64,000 bases of DNA from Massilia eurypsychrophila (GCF_002760655.1 NZ_PDOC01000019.1:1-64000); one strand, 5' to 3'. Shown: positions 7,870-17,368, numbered from the stretch's first letter. Translations and numbers: made by a program. The notes: generated by a model not told the origin, from the letters alone.

Positions 7870-8759
7870 TGCGAGCCGGCGCGCGGCGGCGGCTGTTGGC
7901 GGCGGCGCTGTTCGCGCTGGCCGTGCCGTTCGCCTGCGCCGAGCAGGTGCACGGCTACCGCTTCCATATCGTCACCGGCGACGACAGCGCGCAGACGCGC
8001 CGCATTGCCGACGACCTGTACAAGCGCCTGGTGCCGCTGTCGGCGATGTTCCGCACTGAGCTGGCGCAGCGCCGCCGCATGGTCTACATCGCCATCGGCC
8101 CGGCCGCGCTGCGCGACGTCGCCGCCCGCAAGGACGACTGCGTCGTCATTTCCGCCTTCACCTCCAGCGCGGTGTGGCGTACGGTGGCCGCCGGCGCCAC
8201 GCCGGCCCGCGCAGTCGCGATGACGGCGGTGTACGCCGAGCCGGCGCCGGCCAGCCAGCTGCAGCTTGCCGCGCTGCTGTACCGCCGGCCAGTCAGGACC
8301 GCCGTCATCCTCGGCGCCGATACCGCGCATCTGAAAAGCGTCCTGCACGGCGCCGCGGCGCTCGAAGAACTGGCGCCGGGCGAGGACATCAACCGCGTCC
8401 TCAATCGCATCGCCTCGCACGAGGTGCTGCTGGCGATGCCCGACAGCGGCGTCTACAACGTCGACACGGTGCGCAACATCCTGCTGTCGACCTACCGCCA
8501 CAAGCAGGGCGTGATCGGCTTTTCGGCCGACATGGTCAAGGCCGGCGCGCTGGCGTCGACCTACTCCGAGATCGAAGACATCAACGCCCAAGTGGCCGAG
8601 ATGGCGGCCGCCTTTGTCGCCACCGGCGAACTGGCGCCGCCGCAGTTCCCGCGCTATTTTCATACGATCATCAACGAAGGCGTGGCGCGCTCGCTCGACC
8701 TCGACGTCGGCAGCGCCGCCCGGACGTTCGCGCGCCGCGCGCCGGCCCGGCCGCGATGA
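7869..8759 (+). CDS. ABC-type substrate-binding protein used as periplasmic sensor
   Basis: A 296-residue protein with an N-terminal signal peptide (LLAAALFALAVPFACAEQ) and the fold signature of PF04392-type ABC substrate-binding proteins (YRRPVRTAVILGAD, LLAMPDSGVYN, GVIGFSADMVKAGALAS). No permease or ATPase gene is nearby. It is sandwiched between a response regulator (TAGTG overlap) and a sensor kinase (ATGA overlap), so it probably binds a ligand and presents it to the kinase rather than feeding a transporter. The start is GTG at 7869. The ligand cannot be told from sequence. Confidence 0.85.
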   Translation: MRAGARRRLLAAALFALAVPFACAEQVHGYRFHIVTGDDSAQTRRIADDLYKRLVPLSAMFRTELAQRRRMVYIAIGPAALRDVAARKDDCVVISAFTSSAVWRTVAAGATPARAVAMTAVYAEPAPASQLQLAALLYRRPVRTAVILGADTAHLKSVLHGAAALEELAPGEDINRVLNRIASHEVLLAMPDSGVYNVDTVRNILLSTYRHKQGVIGFSADMVKAGALASTYSEIEDINAQVAEMAAAFVATGELAPPQFPRYFHTIINEGVARSLDLDVGSAARTFARRAPARPR

Positions 8760-10252
8760 AGCCGCGCTTCTGGCAAAGCTGGAGCATCGGCACCCGCTTG
8801 GTCTTCATCACCATGCTGCCGGTGGTGTTCCTGTTTGCGTCGCTGATCGGCTACTCGTGGGTTTCGCACCGCGCCCAGGTCGACGAGGAGCTGGCCGAGC
8901 GCGGCCGCATCCTGGCGCGCGCGCTGGCCGAAACGAGCGAGTACAACGTCATCTCCGGCAACCTGTCCGACCTGCGCCTGACCATCAATGGCCTGGTCCA
9001 GTCGGACAAGAGCATCTACCGCATCGACGTGGTGGACGCCAACCGCAAACTTGCCATCAGCGTCGCCTCGCAATTTGCCGCTGGCGCCGAGCCGCATTTT
9101 TACGAGGCGCCGATCAACAAGCAGGTGATCTGGGTGAACCTGTTCTCCGACAACGGCGCGCCCCACGTATCGGGCCCGAGCGACACCAAGCCGCCGACCC
9201 AGCCGGCCGAAGTGGTGGGCTGGGTGCGGGTGACGATGTCGCCGACGAACATGCTGGCCAAGCAGACGCGCCGCTTCCAGATCGAAGTGGCGATGGCGGC
9301 GCTGGCGCTGGCTGTCAGCGGCGCGCTGGCGTGGTTCCTCGCGCGCAGCCTGACCTCGCCGCTGCGCGCGTCGATCGGCGCGCTGCGCAAGATCCGCGGC
9401 GGCGACTACCGCTCCGACCTGCCGGTGACGACCGGCGGCGAGATCGGCGAGCTGCAGGAATCGATCGCCGAAATGTCGGTAGCGCTCGACCAGTCCAAGC
9501 AGCACCTGGAAAACAAGGTCGACGAGCGCACCCGCGACCTGGTCGCATCGCGCAACGAGGCGCTCAAGGCCGACGCCGACAAGCGCAAGCTGATCCAAAA
9601 AGTGAACTCCATCGTCGAGGACGAGCGGAAAAGCATCGCCATCGAAATCCACGACGAGCTCAATGCCTCGCTGATCGCCGCGCGGCTCGAATCGCAAAGC
9701 ATCCTGCGCCTGGCCGGCCAGGCCGGGGAGGGCGCTGCCATCGAGCAGATCAAGCAGAAGTCGCAGGCGATCACCCAGCTGACGCTCGACCTGTATGCCA
9801 GCGGACGGCGGCTGGTGCGGCGCCTGCGTCCCGAGGTGCTCGACATGCTCGGCCTGCACGGCGCCGTCGAGGAAATGATGCGCCACTATGGCAGCGATTC
9901 CGGCTACCGTTTCTACTTCCATTCCGAGGGCGATTTTTCGCACCTCGAAAACGAGCTGGCCATATCCACCTACCGGATCATCCAGGAAGCGCTGTCCAAC
10001 GTGATCAAGCACGCCACCGCCACCCATGTGCAGGTGTCCTTGACGCTGTCGGAGCCGGACGCGGTGCTGCATATTGAAGTGGCCGACAATGGCGCCGGCT
10101 TCGACGTCGCCGGTGCGTCCGCCGGCATTGGCATCATCGGCATGCGCGAGCGGGTGTACGCGCTCGGCGGCACCATCGGCTTCGCGTCGGACGCCAACGG
10201 CACCGTGGTCGCCATCGCGCTGCCACTTGGCGCGCCAACTGCTGTATCGTAG
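8756..10252 (+). CDS. HisKA_3 (NarX-type) sensor histidine kinase
   Basis: A 498-residue membrane kinase, partner of the response regulator two genes upstream. A first transmembrane helix lies at about residues 13-35, followed by a periplasmic sensor segment to about 180, a second helix (MAALALAVSGALAWFLARSL) and a HAMP domain (about 205-255). A coiled coil leads into the HisKA_3 dimerisation motif ERKSIAIEIHDELNASL, with phospho-acceptor His299. The HATPase_c domain has the N-box IIQEALSNVIKHA, DNGAGFD and GIGIIGMRER. The ATG overlaps the stop of the substrate-binding protein gene (ATGA), so translation is probably coupled. Confidence 0.95.
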   Translation: MKPRFWQSWSIGTRLVFITMLPVVFLFASLIGYSWVSHRAQVDEELAERGRILARALAETSEYNVISGNLSDLRLTINGLVQSDKSIYRIDVVDANRKLAISVASQFAAGAEPHFYEAPINKQVIWVNLFSDNGAPHVSGPSDTKPPTQPAEVVGWVRVTMSPTNMLAKQTRRFQIEVAMAALALAVSGALAWFLARSLTSPLRASIGALRKIRGGDYRSDLPVTTGGEIGELQESIAEMSVALDQSKQHLENKVDERTRDLVASRNEALKADADKRKLIQKVNSIVEDERKSIAIEIHDELNASLIAARLESQSILRLAGQAGEGAAIEQIKQKSQAITQLTLDLYASGRRLVRRLRPEVLDMLGLHGAVEEMMRHYGSDSGYRFYFHSEGDFSHLENELAISTYRIIQEALSNVIKHATATHVQVSLTLSEPDAVLHIEVADNGAGFDVAGASAGIGIIGMRERVYALGGTIGFASDANGTVVAIALPLGAPTAVS

Positions 10253-10279
10253 CGAAATCGCTTTCTACCCATATACGCC

Positions 10280-11965
10280 ATGAACGAACTCCTCACGCCC
10301 TACGAACAAGGCAACAAGAACCAGACCACCACGTGGGCCGAATGCGTCGCCTGGTACGAGATGCTGGCGCGGCGTTTTCCGGCGGTGCTCAGCTTCGGAC
10401 AGGTCGGCACGTCCGACGCCGGCGTGCCGATCCACGCCGGCGTGGTCAGTGCCGACGGCGTGTTCGACCGCGCCCGCATCAAGAGCGAAGGGCGGCCCGT
10501 CTTCTTCAACAACAACGGCATCCATCCCGGCGAGCCGGAAGGTGTCGACGCCTGCATGGCGATGGTGCGCGACTTCTGCGTCGAGCCGGCGCGCCTGGCC
10601 GCGCTGGGCAAGACCGTGTTCCTGTTTGTCCCGCTGTACAACGTCGACGGCAGCCTCAATCGCGCCGACACCTCGCGCGTGAACCAGGACGGCCCCGAGC
10701 AGTTCGGCTTTCGCGGCAACAGCCGCCACCTCGACCTGAACCGCGACTTCGTCAAGTGCGACACGCTCACCGCGCGCGTGTTCAACCAGCTGTTCACCGC
10801 CTGGGACCCGGACGTGATGGTCGACACCCACACGTCGAACGGCGCCGACTATTCGTACACCATGACGCTGATCCACACCCAGGCCGACAAGCTTGGCGGC
10901 GCGCTCGGCGCCTTCCTCACCGACACCATGCTGCCGGCGATGTTTGCCGACATGGCGCGGCGCGGCTGGCCTACCTGCCCATACGTCAATCCCGTCAAGG
11001 ACAGCCCGGATCACGGCATCGCCGAATTCCTGGAGACACCACGCTTCTCGACCGGTTACGCCGCGCTGCACCACACCATCGGCTTCATGCCCGAGACGCA
11101 CATGCTCAAGCCGTTCGCCGATCGCTACGACTCGATGCGCGCACTGGTCGAGAGCGCGCTGGCGTTCACGGTTGAACATGCGGCCCGGATCCAGGGCCTG
11201 CGTCGCGCCGCGAAGGACGAAGGCAAGACGCGGCCCGAGTGGCCGGTGCACTGGTCGATGGACGAGTCGAAGCCATCGAGCTTCCGCTTCCAGGGTTACG
11301 CCGCCAAATATTTGCCAAGCCTGTTGGGCGACTACACGCGCCTGTCGTACGACCGCAGCCAAGCGTGGGAGCGTGACATCGCCTACTTCAACAGCTTCCC
11401 CGCCGACGTCACGGTCAAGGCGCCGCGCGCCTACGTGATTCCGCAGGCGTGGCGCGAAGCGATCGAGCGGCTCGAGTGGAACGGCGTGCAGATGACGCGC
11501 CTGGCTGCCGACACCGCGATGGATGTCGAGTACTACCAGGTCAAGTCGGTGACGTCGCGCGCGAATGCGTACGAGGGGCACATGTTCCATGATGACGTGG
11601 TGCTGGAAAAGCGCAGCGGGCGGGTCAATGTGCGCGCCGGCGATTACGTGGTGGCGCTTGACCAGGACCACGCGCGCTATGCGGTCGAGATGCTCGAGCC
11701 GCAGGGGCACGACAGCTTCTTCCGCTGGGGCTTCTTCAACAGCGTGCTGGAAAAGAAGGAAGCGTATTCCGATTACGTGTTCGAAGACCACGCGCTGGAG
11801 CTGCTGCGCGACGAGCCAGAACTGAAGGCCAGATTCGAAGCGTGGAAGGGCGCCAATGCGGCGCTGGTGGCGGACCAGGGCGCGGTGCTCGACTTCATCT
11901 TCGCCAACTGCAAGCGCTACCGCGAGCCCGAGTGGAGCCGCTACCCCGTCTTCATGCTCGCATAA
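10280..11965 (+). CDS. M14-family zinc carboxypeptidase-like protein
   Basis: A 561-residue protein without an obvious signal peptide. The M14 zinc site is visible: HPGEPEG (His82, Glu85) and VDTHTSNG (His184). A likely catalytic Glu272 sits in FMPETHMLKP. RGNSRHLDLNRDF is the substrate-side Arg/Asn segment usual for carboxypeptidases. The C-terminal third (about 320-561) is a conserved extension without a recognised domain. It starts 28 bases after the kinase stop with little room for a promoter, so read-through from the signalling operon is possible. Confidence 0.88.
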   Translation: MNELLTPYEQGNKNQTTTWAECVAWYEMLARRFPAVLSFGQVGTSDAGVPIHAGVVSADGVFDRARIKSEGRPVFFNNNGIHPGEPEGVDACMAMVRDFCVEPARLAALGKTVFLFVPLYNVDGSLNRADTSRVNQDGPEQFGFRGNSRHLDLNRDFVKCDTLTARVFNQLFTAWDPDVMVDTHTSNGADYSYTMTLIHTQADKLGGALGAFLTDTMLPAMFADMARRGWPTCPYVNPVKDSPDHGIAEFLETPRFSTGYAALHHTIGFMPETHMLKPFADRYDSMRALVESALAFTVEHAARIQGLRRAAKDEGKTRPEWPVHWSMDESKPSSFRFQGYAAKYLPSLLGDYTRLSYDRSQAWERDIAYFNSFPADVTVKAPRAYVIPQAWREAIERLEWNGVQMTRLAADTAMDVEYYQVKSVTSRANAYEGHMFHDDVVLEKRSGRVNVRAGDYVVALDQDHARYAVEMLEPQGHDSFFRWGFFNSVLEKKEAYSDYVFEDHALELLRDEPELKARFEAWKGANAALVADQGAVLDFIFANCKRYREPEWSRYPVFMLA

Positions 11966-11999
11966 CGCGAACGCAGAATTTCCCGCCAATCTAGAGACC

Positions 12000-12026
12000 G
12001 TCATTTCTGCCACTGGCAGAAATGAC
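12000..12026. terminator. Perfect 12-bp hairpin after M14 gene
   Basis: GTCATTTCTGCC (12000-12011), loop ACT, GGCAGAAATGAC (12015-12026). It stands 35 bases after the M14 stop, without a T-run. It may act as a transcript 3'-end stem or be a dispersed repeat. Confidence 0.55.
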
Positions 12027-12098
12027 TCCCGGCTCTACAGGCCCTTCTTCCCCCTGTAAAATTTATCGACGCGAAACTCAGCAAACCTGCGTCAAATT

Positions 12099-12163
12099 CT
12101 GGTGTCAGGTCTGACATTCGGACATTCGGCGAGCAAATGTCCGAATGTCAGACCTGACACCAG
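12099..12163. repeat. 28-bp perfect inverted repeat, likely bidirectional terminator
   Basis: Arms 12099-12126 and 12136-12163 are exact reverse complements over 28 bases around a 9-base loop. Each arm begins or ends with CTGGTGTCAGGTCTGACA. CGTTTTCC follows on the plus side. It sits between two convergent genes (M14 peptidase and DUF885 protein). The GTGTCAGxCCTGACAC core recurs in the terminator at 26511-26538. Confidence 0.85.
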
Positions 12164-12182
12164 CGTTTTCCGTCCAGCTTGG

Positions 12183-13997
12183 TTACTTGTTCGCCGCGAT
12201 CCAGCGATCCACCTTCGCCTCCAGCAGCGACAGCGGCAGCGTGCCGTCCCCCAGCACTACCTGGTGGAACGCCGGCAGACTGAACTTCGGCCCCAGCGCT
12301 GAGCTCGCCCGCGCGCGTAGCTGCGCGATTTTCAGCGATCCGATCTTGTACCCCAGCGCCTGTCCCGGCCACACCATGTAGCGCTCCGTCTCGCTCTTGG
12401 CCACGTCGGAGTACCCCAGCGTATCCTTCATGTACTGGATGGACTGCTCGCGCGTCCACCCCTTCGCATGCATGCCGGTGTCGACCACCAGCCGCACCGC
12501 CCGCAGCATCTCGTCGGACAGGTGGCCGAAATAATCCTCCGGCTTGTCGAACAGCCCCATCTCCTTGCCCAGCGTCTCGGCATACAGCGCCCACCCTTCG
12601 GTGAAGGCGTTGTTGCCGCCAAATTTGCGGAAGTTCGGCAGGTTCAGTTCCTGCAGCAGCGCGATGTGGAAGTGGTGCCCCGGCTGCCCTTCGTGCAGGA
12701 ACAAGGTCACCATGCCGGTGCTGCCGTACTGCTTCGGATCGTTCACCACCGACCAGAACACGCCAGGGCGCGAGCCGTCCGCCGCCGGCGCCGTGTAGTG
12801 GTCCGATGCCGTCGCGCGGCTCAGTTCAGGCTCGAGCCGCAGGTCGAGCGGCGCCTTCGGCGTCAGCGTGAACAGCGCCGGCAGCTTGGTGCGCAGCTTC
12901 GCATCGAGCTCGCGGTACACATCGATCACCTGCTGCTCGGTGGTGAAGGGGCGGTACTTCTCCTGTGCGGCCACCCAGGTCGGCAAGCCGTTGGCCGGCC
13001 CGGTGTAGCCCATCTTAGGCCCGACCACGCCGAACTCGCGCTGGATGCGCGCTACTTCCTGCAGCCCGATCGCGTGGATTTCCTCCGGCGTCATCGTCGT
13101 CGTGGTCTGGCTGGCGACGCGCGCCATGTACCACTCCATCCCGCCTGGCAGCGCACTCCAGCCGGTGCTGGTGCGCGCCGCCGGAATGTATTCGTTCTCG
13201 AGGAAGGTGGCCAGCCGCGCCAGTGCCGGCGCCAGTTTCTTGTCGATCGTCAGGCGGTACGCCGCGGTGAGCGCTTTCTTGTCGGCCGCCGAAAAGCCGG
13301 CCGGCAGATTGGTGATCGGCGTGTAGAAGATGCTCGCTTCCGGCGTCGCGCTGGCCAGCTTCTTGAACTGCGGCAGGGCGGACAGCATCGGCGCCTTCGG
13401 CTGCGTGATGCCCTGTTTGACGCCTTCGCGCATGTTGGCGATCGCCTGGTCGATCCACGCCGGCAGCTGGTTCAGCCGGTTCAGGTAAGCCCGGTAACCC
13501 TTGACGGTGGTGAGCGACTGCGCCGCCTGCCCGCCGGCGTAGTTCGCCAGGGTCACCGGCATGCTGTCCATCTGGTCGATCGGCAGCAGGTGCTGGGGGA
13601 ACTTCTCGAGGCTGAGGATCGATCCCAGTTCGTACGCGAGGATGTCGTAATTGACCTGGCCCTTGCCGCTCAGCGCGTCGCGCGAAATGGTGCGCAGCTT
13701 GTTCTGGAAGCCGCGATACAGCCCGTACTGGCGGGCGCGCATCGCCGGGCTGATCGACATGCCGATCTGGTCGTCAAAGCGGCCGTCGCCGTTTTCGGTC
13801 GCGCCAACCGGCTCGAAGCGGGCCACCGCATCGTAGTACTGGCTGGCCAGCAGGTCGAGCTGCTTGCCCGCCTGGGTTTGGCCAGCCTTTGCGCCGGCGC
13901 TATGGGTGGCGGCTGCCTTGGCCGTGGCAGCGCCGGCCGGCGCGCAGGCAATCAGGATCGCGGCGCCGATCGCGCCGAGCGTGAAGATCTGTTTCAT
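12183..13997 (-). CDS. DUF885 family exported protein (putative metallohydrolase)
   Basis: A 604-residue protein with an N-terminal signal peptide (GAIGAAILIACAPAGAATA). It carries the DUF885 hallmark LFLHEGQPGHHFHIALLQE, an H-E-x-x-x-H-H arrangement resembling a zinc site, and the C-terminal motif WPGQALGYKIGSLKI. Members are assumed to be peptidase-like, but the substrate is not established. The start at 13997 is supported by AGGAA 4-8 bases upstream; the longer open frame beyond it lies over the next gene and shows no signal peptide. The downstream-transcribed neighbour on the same strand (14015-15145) ends 17 bases before this start, so the two may form an operon. Confidence 0.88.
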   Translation of the reverse strand: MKQIFTLGAIGAAILIACAPAGAATAKAAATHSAGAKAGQTQAGKQLDLLASQYYDAVARFEPVGATENGDGRFDDQIGMSISPAMRARQYGLYRGFQNKLRTISRDALSGKGQVNYDILAYELGSILSLEKFPQHLLPIDQMDSMPVTLANYAGGQAAQSLTTVKGYRAYLNRLNQLPAWIDQAIANMREGVKQGITQPKAPMLSALPQFKKLASATPEASIFYTPITNLPAGFSAADKKALTAAYRLTIDKKLAPALARLATFLENEYIPAARTSTGWSALPGGMEWYMARVASQTTTTMTPEEIHAIGLQEVARIQREFGVVGPKMGYTGPANGLPTWVAAQEKYRPFTTEQQVIDVYRELDAKLRTKLPALFTLTPKAPLDLRLEPELSRATASDHYTAPAADGSRPGVFWSVVNDPKQYGSTGMVTLFLHEGQPGHHFHIALLQELNLPNFRKFGGNNAFTEGWALYAETLGKEMGLFDKPEDYFGHLSDEMLRAVRLVVDTGMHAKGWTREQSIQYMKDTLGYSDVAKSETERYMVWPGQALGYKIGSLKIAQLRARASSALGPKFSLPAFHQVVLGDGTLPLSLLEAKVDRWIAANK

Positions 13998-14014
13998 GGG
14001 TTCCTGCCTTTTTG

Positions 14015-15145
14015 TTAGTAGCTTGCGAGCGGCACTGGAACGCCGTCCTTGAAGGTGTAGATCGTCACGGTCGACGTCTTCAGGTTGCCCTTGGCGTCGT
14101 ACGCGTAATTGCCGACCACGCCCTTGTGGCTCATGTTGTGCATCGCCGTGGCTACCACCGACGGGTCGAGCGAACTGGCGCTGCGGATGGCCTGCGCGAT
14201 GAACATCGTCTGGTCGTAGAACGGCGCCGCGTAGACGTCCGGGTTCTGCTTGAAGCGCGCCTTGTAGCGGGCCTGGAACGCCGGCCCAGCCGCCTGCTTC
14301 TCGAGCATCGCGCCGGCCTGCGCGCACAGCACGTTGCTGCCGACCGCGTCGCCGCCAAGCTTGCCCATCTCAGGGCTGCACAGGGTGTCGCCGCCGAGCA
14401 GCCTGACGTTCAGGCCGAGCTGGCGCATCTGGCGCGCCATCGGCGCTGCCTGCGGCGCATAGCCGCCGAAGAAGATCGCATCGACCTTCTTCGATTTGAG
14501 CGCCGTCAGGATGGCCGCAAAGTCAGTCGCCTTGTCGGTGGTGAATTCGTGCGCGGCGATGGTCATGCCGGCCGCCTTGGCCTGGCGCTTGAATTCGGTG
14601 GCAATACCCTGGCCGAACGCGGTGCGGTCATCGATCACGCCGACGTTCTTCAGCTTGAGCTGCCTGGCCGCGTAGTTCGCCACCGCGGAGCCGACCTGGG
14701 TGTCGCTGGCGACGATGCGAAACACCGCGCCGTAGCCGCTTTCGGTGATCTTCGGATTGGTACCGACGGTCGACATCACGATGCCGGCGTCGTTGTACAC
14801 GCGCGAAGCGGGAATCGCCACGCCCGAATTGTAGGGGCCGAGCACGAAGCGCACGCCGGCGTCGGCGAACTTCTGCGCGACGATGACGCCGGCCTTCGGG
14901 TCGCCCTGGTCGTCTTCGGACATCAGTTCGAACCTGAGCCTCTTGCCGCCCACCGCCGCGCCTTTTTTGGCATTGAGTTCTTCGATGGCCAGGCGCACGC
15001 CGTTTTCGTTGTCCTTGCCGGCGAACGCGTTGGCGCCCGACAGCGGACCGGAAAGGCCAATCCTGACCACCTGGTCTTGCGCGATGGCGGGAGCGCACAG
15101 TATCAGCGACGCCAGTGCCAGCGGAATGATTTTTTTACGGGTCAT
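14015..15145 (-). CDS. Branched-chain amino acid-type ABC transporter substrate-binding protein
   Basis: A 376-residue periplasmic binding protein of the LivJ/Peripla_BP_6 family. The signal peptide ends at about residue 22 (LCAPAIAQD). Conserved segments include VVRIGLSGPLSGANAFAG, SEDDQGDPKAGV, VLGPYNSGVAIPAS, and the second-lobe strand VGVIDDRTAFGQG. AGGAGATTTTCCG before the ATG gives a good ribosome site. No permease or ATPase genes are next to it, so it must work with transport genes elsewhere. It precedes the DUF885 gene and follows, on the same strand, an Lrp-type regulator gene 21 bases upstream, which suggests amino-acid-responsive control. Confidence 0.92.
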   Translation of the reverse strand: MTRKKIIPLALASLILCAPAIAQDQVVRIGLSGPLSGANAFAGKDNENGVRLAIEELNAKKGAAVGGKRLRFELMSEDDQGDPKAGVIVAQKFADAGVRFVLGPYNSGVAIPASRVYNDAGIVMSTVGTNPKITESGYGAVFRIVASDTQVGSAVANYAARQLKLKNVGVIDDRTAFGQGIATEFKRQAKAAGMTIAAHEFTTDKATDFAAILTALKSKKVDAIFFGGYAPQAAPMARQMRQLGLNVRLLGGDTLCSPEMGKLGGDAVGSNVLCAQAGAMLEKQAAGPAFQARYKARFKQNPDVYAAPFYDQTMFIAQAIRSASSLDPSVVATAMHNMSHKGVVGNYAYDAKGNLKTSTVTIYTFKDGVPVPLASY

Positions 15146-15166
15146 CGGAAAATCTCCTGGTTATTT

Positions 15167-15652
15167 TTATGTTGGCAGCTTATGCGCGATCAGGTCGAGC
15201 GGCAGGGCCGTCGAGTACTTGATCTGCTCCATCGAAAACGCCGACGACACCCCGGTCAGGTTCGCCGTCGTGATCAGCTTCTTGTAGAACCGGTCGTAGC
15301 CGCCGATGTCGGTGGTGACCACCTTCAGCAGGTAGTCGACGTCGCCGCTCATGCGGTGAAACTCAAGCACCTCCGGCAGGGCGATGACGGCGGCGGCGAA
15401 GCGCGCCAGCCACGCTTCATCGTGGCTGGTGGTACGCACGCTGACGAACACCGTCACCGGCAGCCCCACCTTGTTGCGGTTGATGAGGCTCACCCGGCTT
15501 TCGATGTAGCCCTCTTCCTCGAGACGCTTGACGCGCTTCCAGCACGGCGTGCTCGAAAGCCCCACGCGCTCGGCCAGGCCGGCGATCGACAGCGTGGCGT
15601 CGCCCTGCAAGGCGGCCAGTATCGCGCAATCGAACTTATCGAGAGAATTCAT
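15167..15652 (-). CDS. Lrp/AsnC-family transcriptional regulator
   Basis: A 161-residue DNA-binding protein. The N-terminal helix-turn-helix (LDKFDCAILAALQGDATLSI then LAERVGLSSTPCWKRVKRLE) is followed by the RAM/AsnC ligand-binding domain (TVFVSVRTTSHDE to GVSSAFSMEQIKYSTALPL). Lrp-type proteins sense amino acids. A tandem Met-Met at 15655/15652 marks the start; upstream in-frame sequence is unconserved. It lies divergent from the cysteine desulfurase gene (140 bp between starts) and 21 bases before the amino-acid-binding protein gene on the same strand, so either or both are likely targets. Confidence 0.9.
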   Translation of the reverse strand: MNSLDKFDCAILAALQGDATLSIAGLAERVGLSSTPCWKRVKRLEEEGYIESRVSLINRNKVGLPVTVFVSVRTTSHDEAWLARFAAAVIALPEVLEFHRMSGDVDYLLKVVTTDIGGYDRFYKKLITTANLTGVSSAFSMEQIKYSTALPLDLIAHKLPT

Positions 15653-15792
15653 CATTGTTTTTCGCTCATATCGGAATGCCCATGCTGCACCTGGTGAAAT
15701 AAAGAGAAAATATAGCATGTATTCCCTTGGGCAACGCCGTACCATATTACCCAACAAAATCGCATTCAACACCTCTTTTTGATCGTCCCGCC

Positions 15793-17331
15793 ATGCACAG
15801 CGAAATCTACCTCGACGCCAACGCCACGTCGCCAACCCTGCCCGCGGCGATCGCCGCCGCCGCCGATGCACTCGGTCAGCGCTTCGGCAACCCGGGCAGC
15901 AGCCACGCGTCCGGCCTGAAGGCGAAGGCGATGCTCGACGCCGTGCGTGCGCGGGCCCGCCGCCTGCTCGGCGCCGGCGCCGGCCAGCTGACGTTTACCA
16001 GCGGCGCCACCGAAGGCATCCAGACCGCGGTGCTGTCGGTGCTGTGTGCGGTGCGCGCGCGCCAGCTGCAGGGCGTGCCTGTCGGCGACCTGCTGCTGTA
16101 CGGCGCCACCGAACACAAAGCGGTGCCCGAATGTCTGGCGCACTGGAACGCGCTGCTCGGCACCGGCCTGGCGCTGTGCGCGCTGCCGGTCGACGCCGAT
16201 GGCCTGCACCGGCTCGACGTGCTGCGCGACCTGGCGCCGCGCGCCGCCATGGTCTGCACGATGGCCGCCAATAACGAGACCGGCGTCATCTCCGACCTGG
16301 CCGGCATCGAAGCGGTGCTCGCCGAGTGCGCGCCCGGCGCGCTGTGGATGGTCGACAGCGTGCAGGCGCTCGGCAAGCTGCACCTCGACCTGACCGCCAC
16401 CCGCATCGACTACGCGCCGTTTTCCGGCCACAAGCTGTACGCGCCGAAAGGCATCGGCATGCTGTACGTGCGCGCCGGCGCGCCGTACACCGCGCTGATG
16501 GCCGGCGGCGGGCAGGAGACGGGGCAGCGTTCCGGCACCGAGAACATGGCCGGCATCGCCGCCCTCGGCGCGGTGCTGCGGACGCTGGAAGACGGCGACG
16601 GCTTCGCCGCAGCGGCCCAGCTGGCGCGGTTTCGCGAACAGTTGGCCGACGCACTGCGCCAGGCATTCCCCGGCGTGGTCTTCAACATGCCGTTCGCCGG
16701 CTCGCTGCCTACCACCCTCAATTTTTCGGTACCGGGCATGGCCGGCAAGGAGCTGCTCGATCTGTTCGACGCCGCTGCCGTGCGCGTCAGCGCCGGTTCG
16801 GCCTGTTCCGCCGCGCGCGCCGCGCCAAGCTTCGTGCTCGCGGCGATGGGCCTGCCGGCGTGGCGCTGCGCCGCCGCGGTGCGCATGTCGTTCGGGCCGA
16901 TGGCCGACCAGGCCTTCATCGATGCTGCCTGCGCCCGCATCGGCCGCTGCGGTGAAGCCTGGCGCGCCTGTGCGGGCCTGGTGCGTGAGTCCGCCGGCCT
17001 TGACACCGGCGGCGCCGACAGCGCCGGCGGCGTGCTGGCGCCGGAGGCGCTGCAAGCGTTCCTGTCGGCGAACCCGGATGCGCGCCTGGTCGACGTCCGC
17101 GAAAGCTTCGAATACGCGCTCGGCCAGGCGCCGGCCGGCAGCCATGGCGTCGAGAACGTGCCGCTATCGCGCCTGCGCGGCGAGGCCGCCGGATGGCTGC
17201 GCGGCGACCAGCCGCCGCTGGTGTTCATCTGCCGCAGCGGCAGCCGCAGCCTGAAGGCCCTGCACTACCTGCATTCGCTCGGCTACCGCAACGCATGGCA
17301 CGTGGCCGGCGGCCTTGCGCTGGCCGCCTAA
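15793..17331 (+). CDS. Cysteine desulfurase (class V aminotransferase) fused to a rhodanese domain
   Basis: A 512-residue fusion. Residues 1-about 390 are a NifS/IscS-like PLP enzyme: DANATSPTLP, GNPGSSHASG, SGATEGIQTA, NNETGVISDL, and the PLP lysine Lys214 in SGHKLYAPKG. Cys338 in GSACSAARA is the likely catalytic cysteine. Residues about 405-512 are a rhodanese domain with active-site Cys480 in the loop CRSGSRSL. The simplest reading is that sulfur freed from cysteine is passed to the rhodanese cysteine for delivery to an acceptor; the acceptor is unknown. It is divergent from an Lrp-type regulator. A degenerate copy of its last codons lies about 200 bases downstream. Confidence 0.93.
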   Translation: MHSEIYLDANATSPTLPAAIAAAADALGQRFGNPGSSHASGLKAKAMLDAVRARARRLLGAGAGQLTFTSGATEGIQTAVLSVLCAVRARQLQGVPVGDLLLYGATEHKAVPECLAHWNALLGTGLALCALPVDADGLHRLDVLRDLAPRAAMVCTMAANNETGVISDLAGIEAVLAECAPGALWMVDSVQALGKLHLDLTATRIDYAPFSGHKLYAPKGIGMLYVRAGAPYTALMAGGGQETGQRSGTENMAGIAALGAVLRTLEDGDGFAAAAQLARFREQLADALRQAFPGVVFNMPFAGSLPTTLNFSVPGMAGKELLDLFDAAAVRVSAGSACSAARAAPSFVLAAMGLPAWRCAAAVRMSFGPMADQAFIDAACARIGRCGEAWRACAGLVRESAGLDTGGADSAGGVLAPEALQAFLSANPDARLVDVRESFEYALGQAPAGSHGVENVPLSRLRGEAAGWLRGDQPPLVFICRSGSRSLKALHYLHSLGYRNAWHVAGGLALAA

Positions 17332-17368
17332 CCACCGGAGTCAACCGGCGGGGTCAGAGTCAATCACC

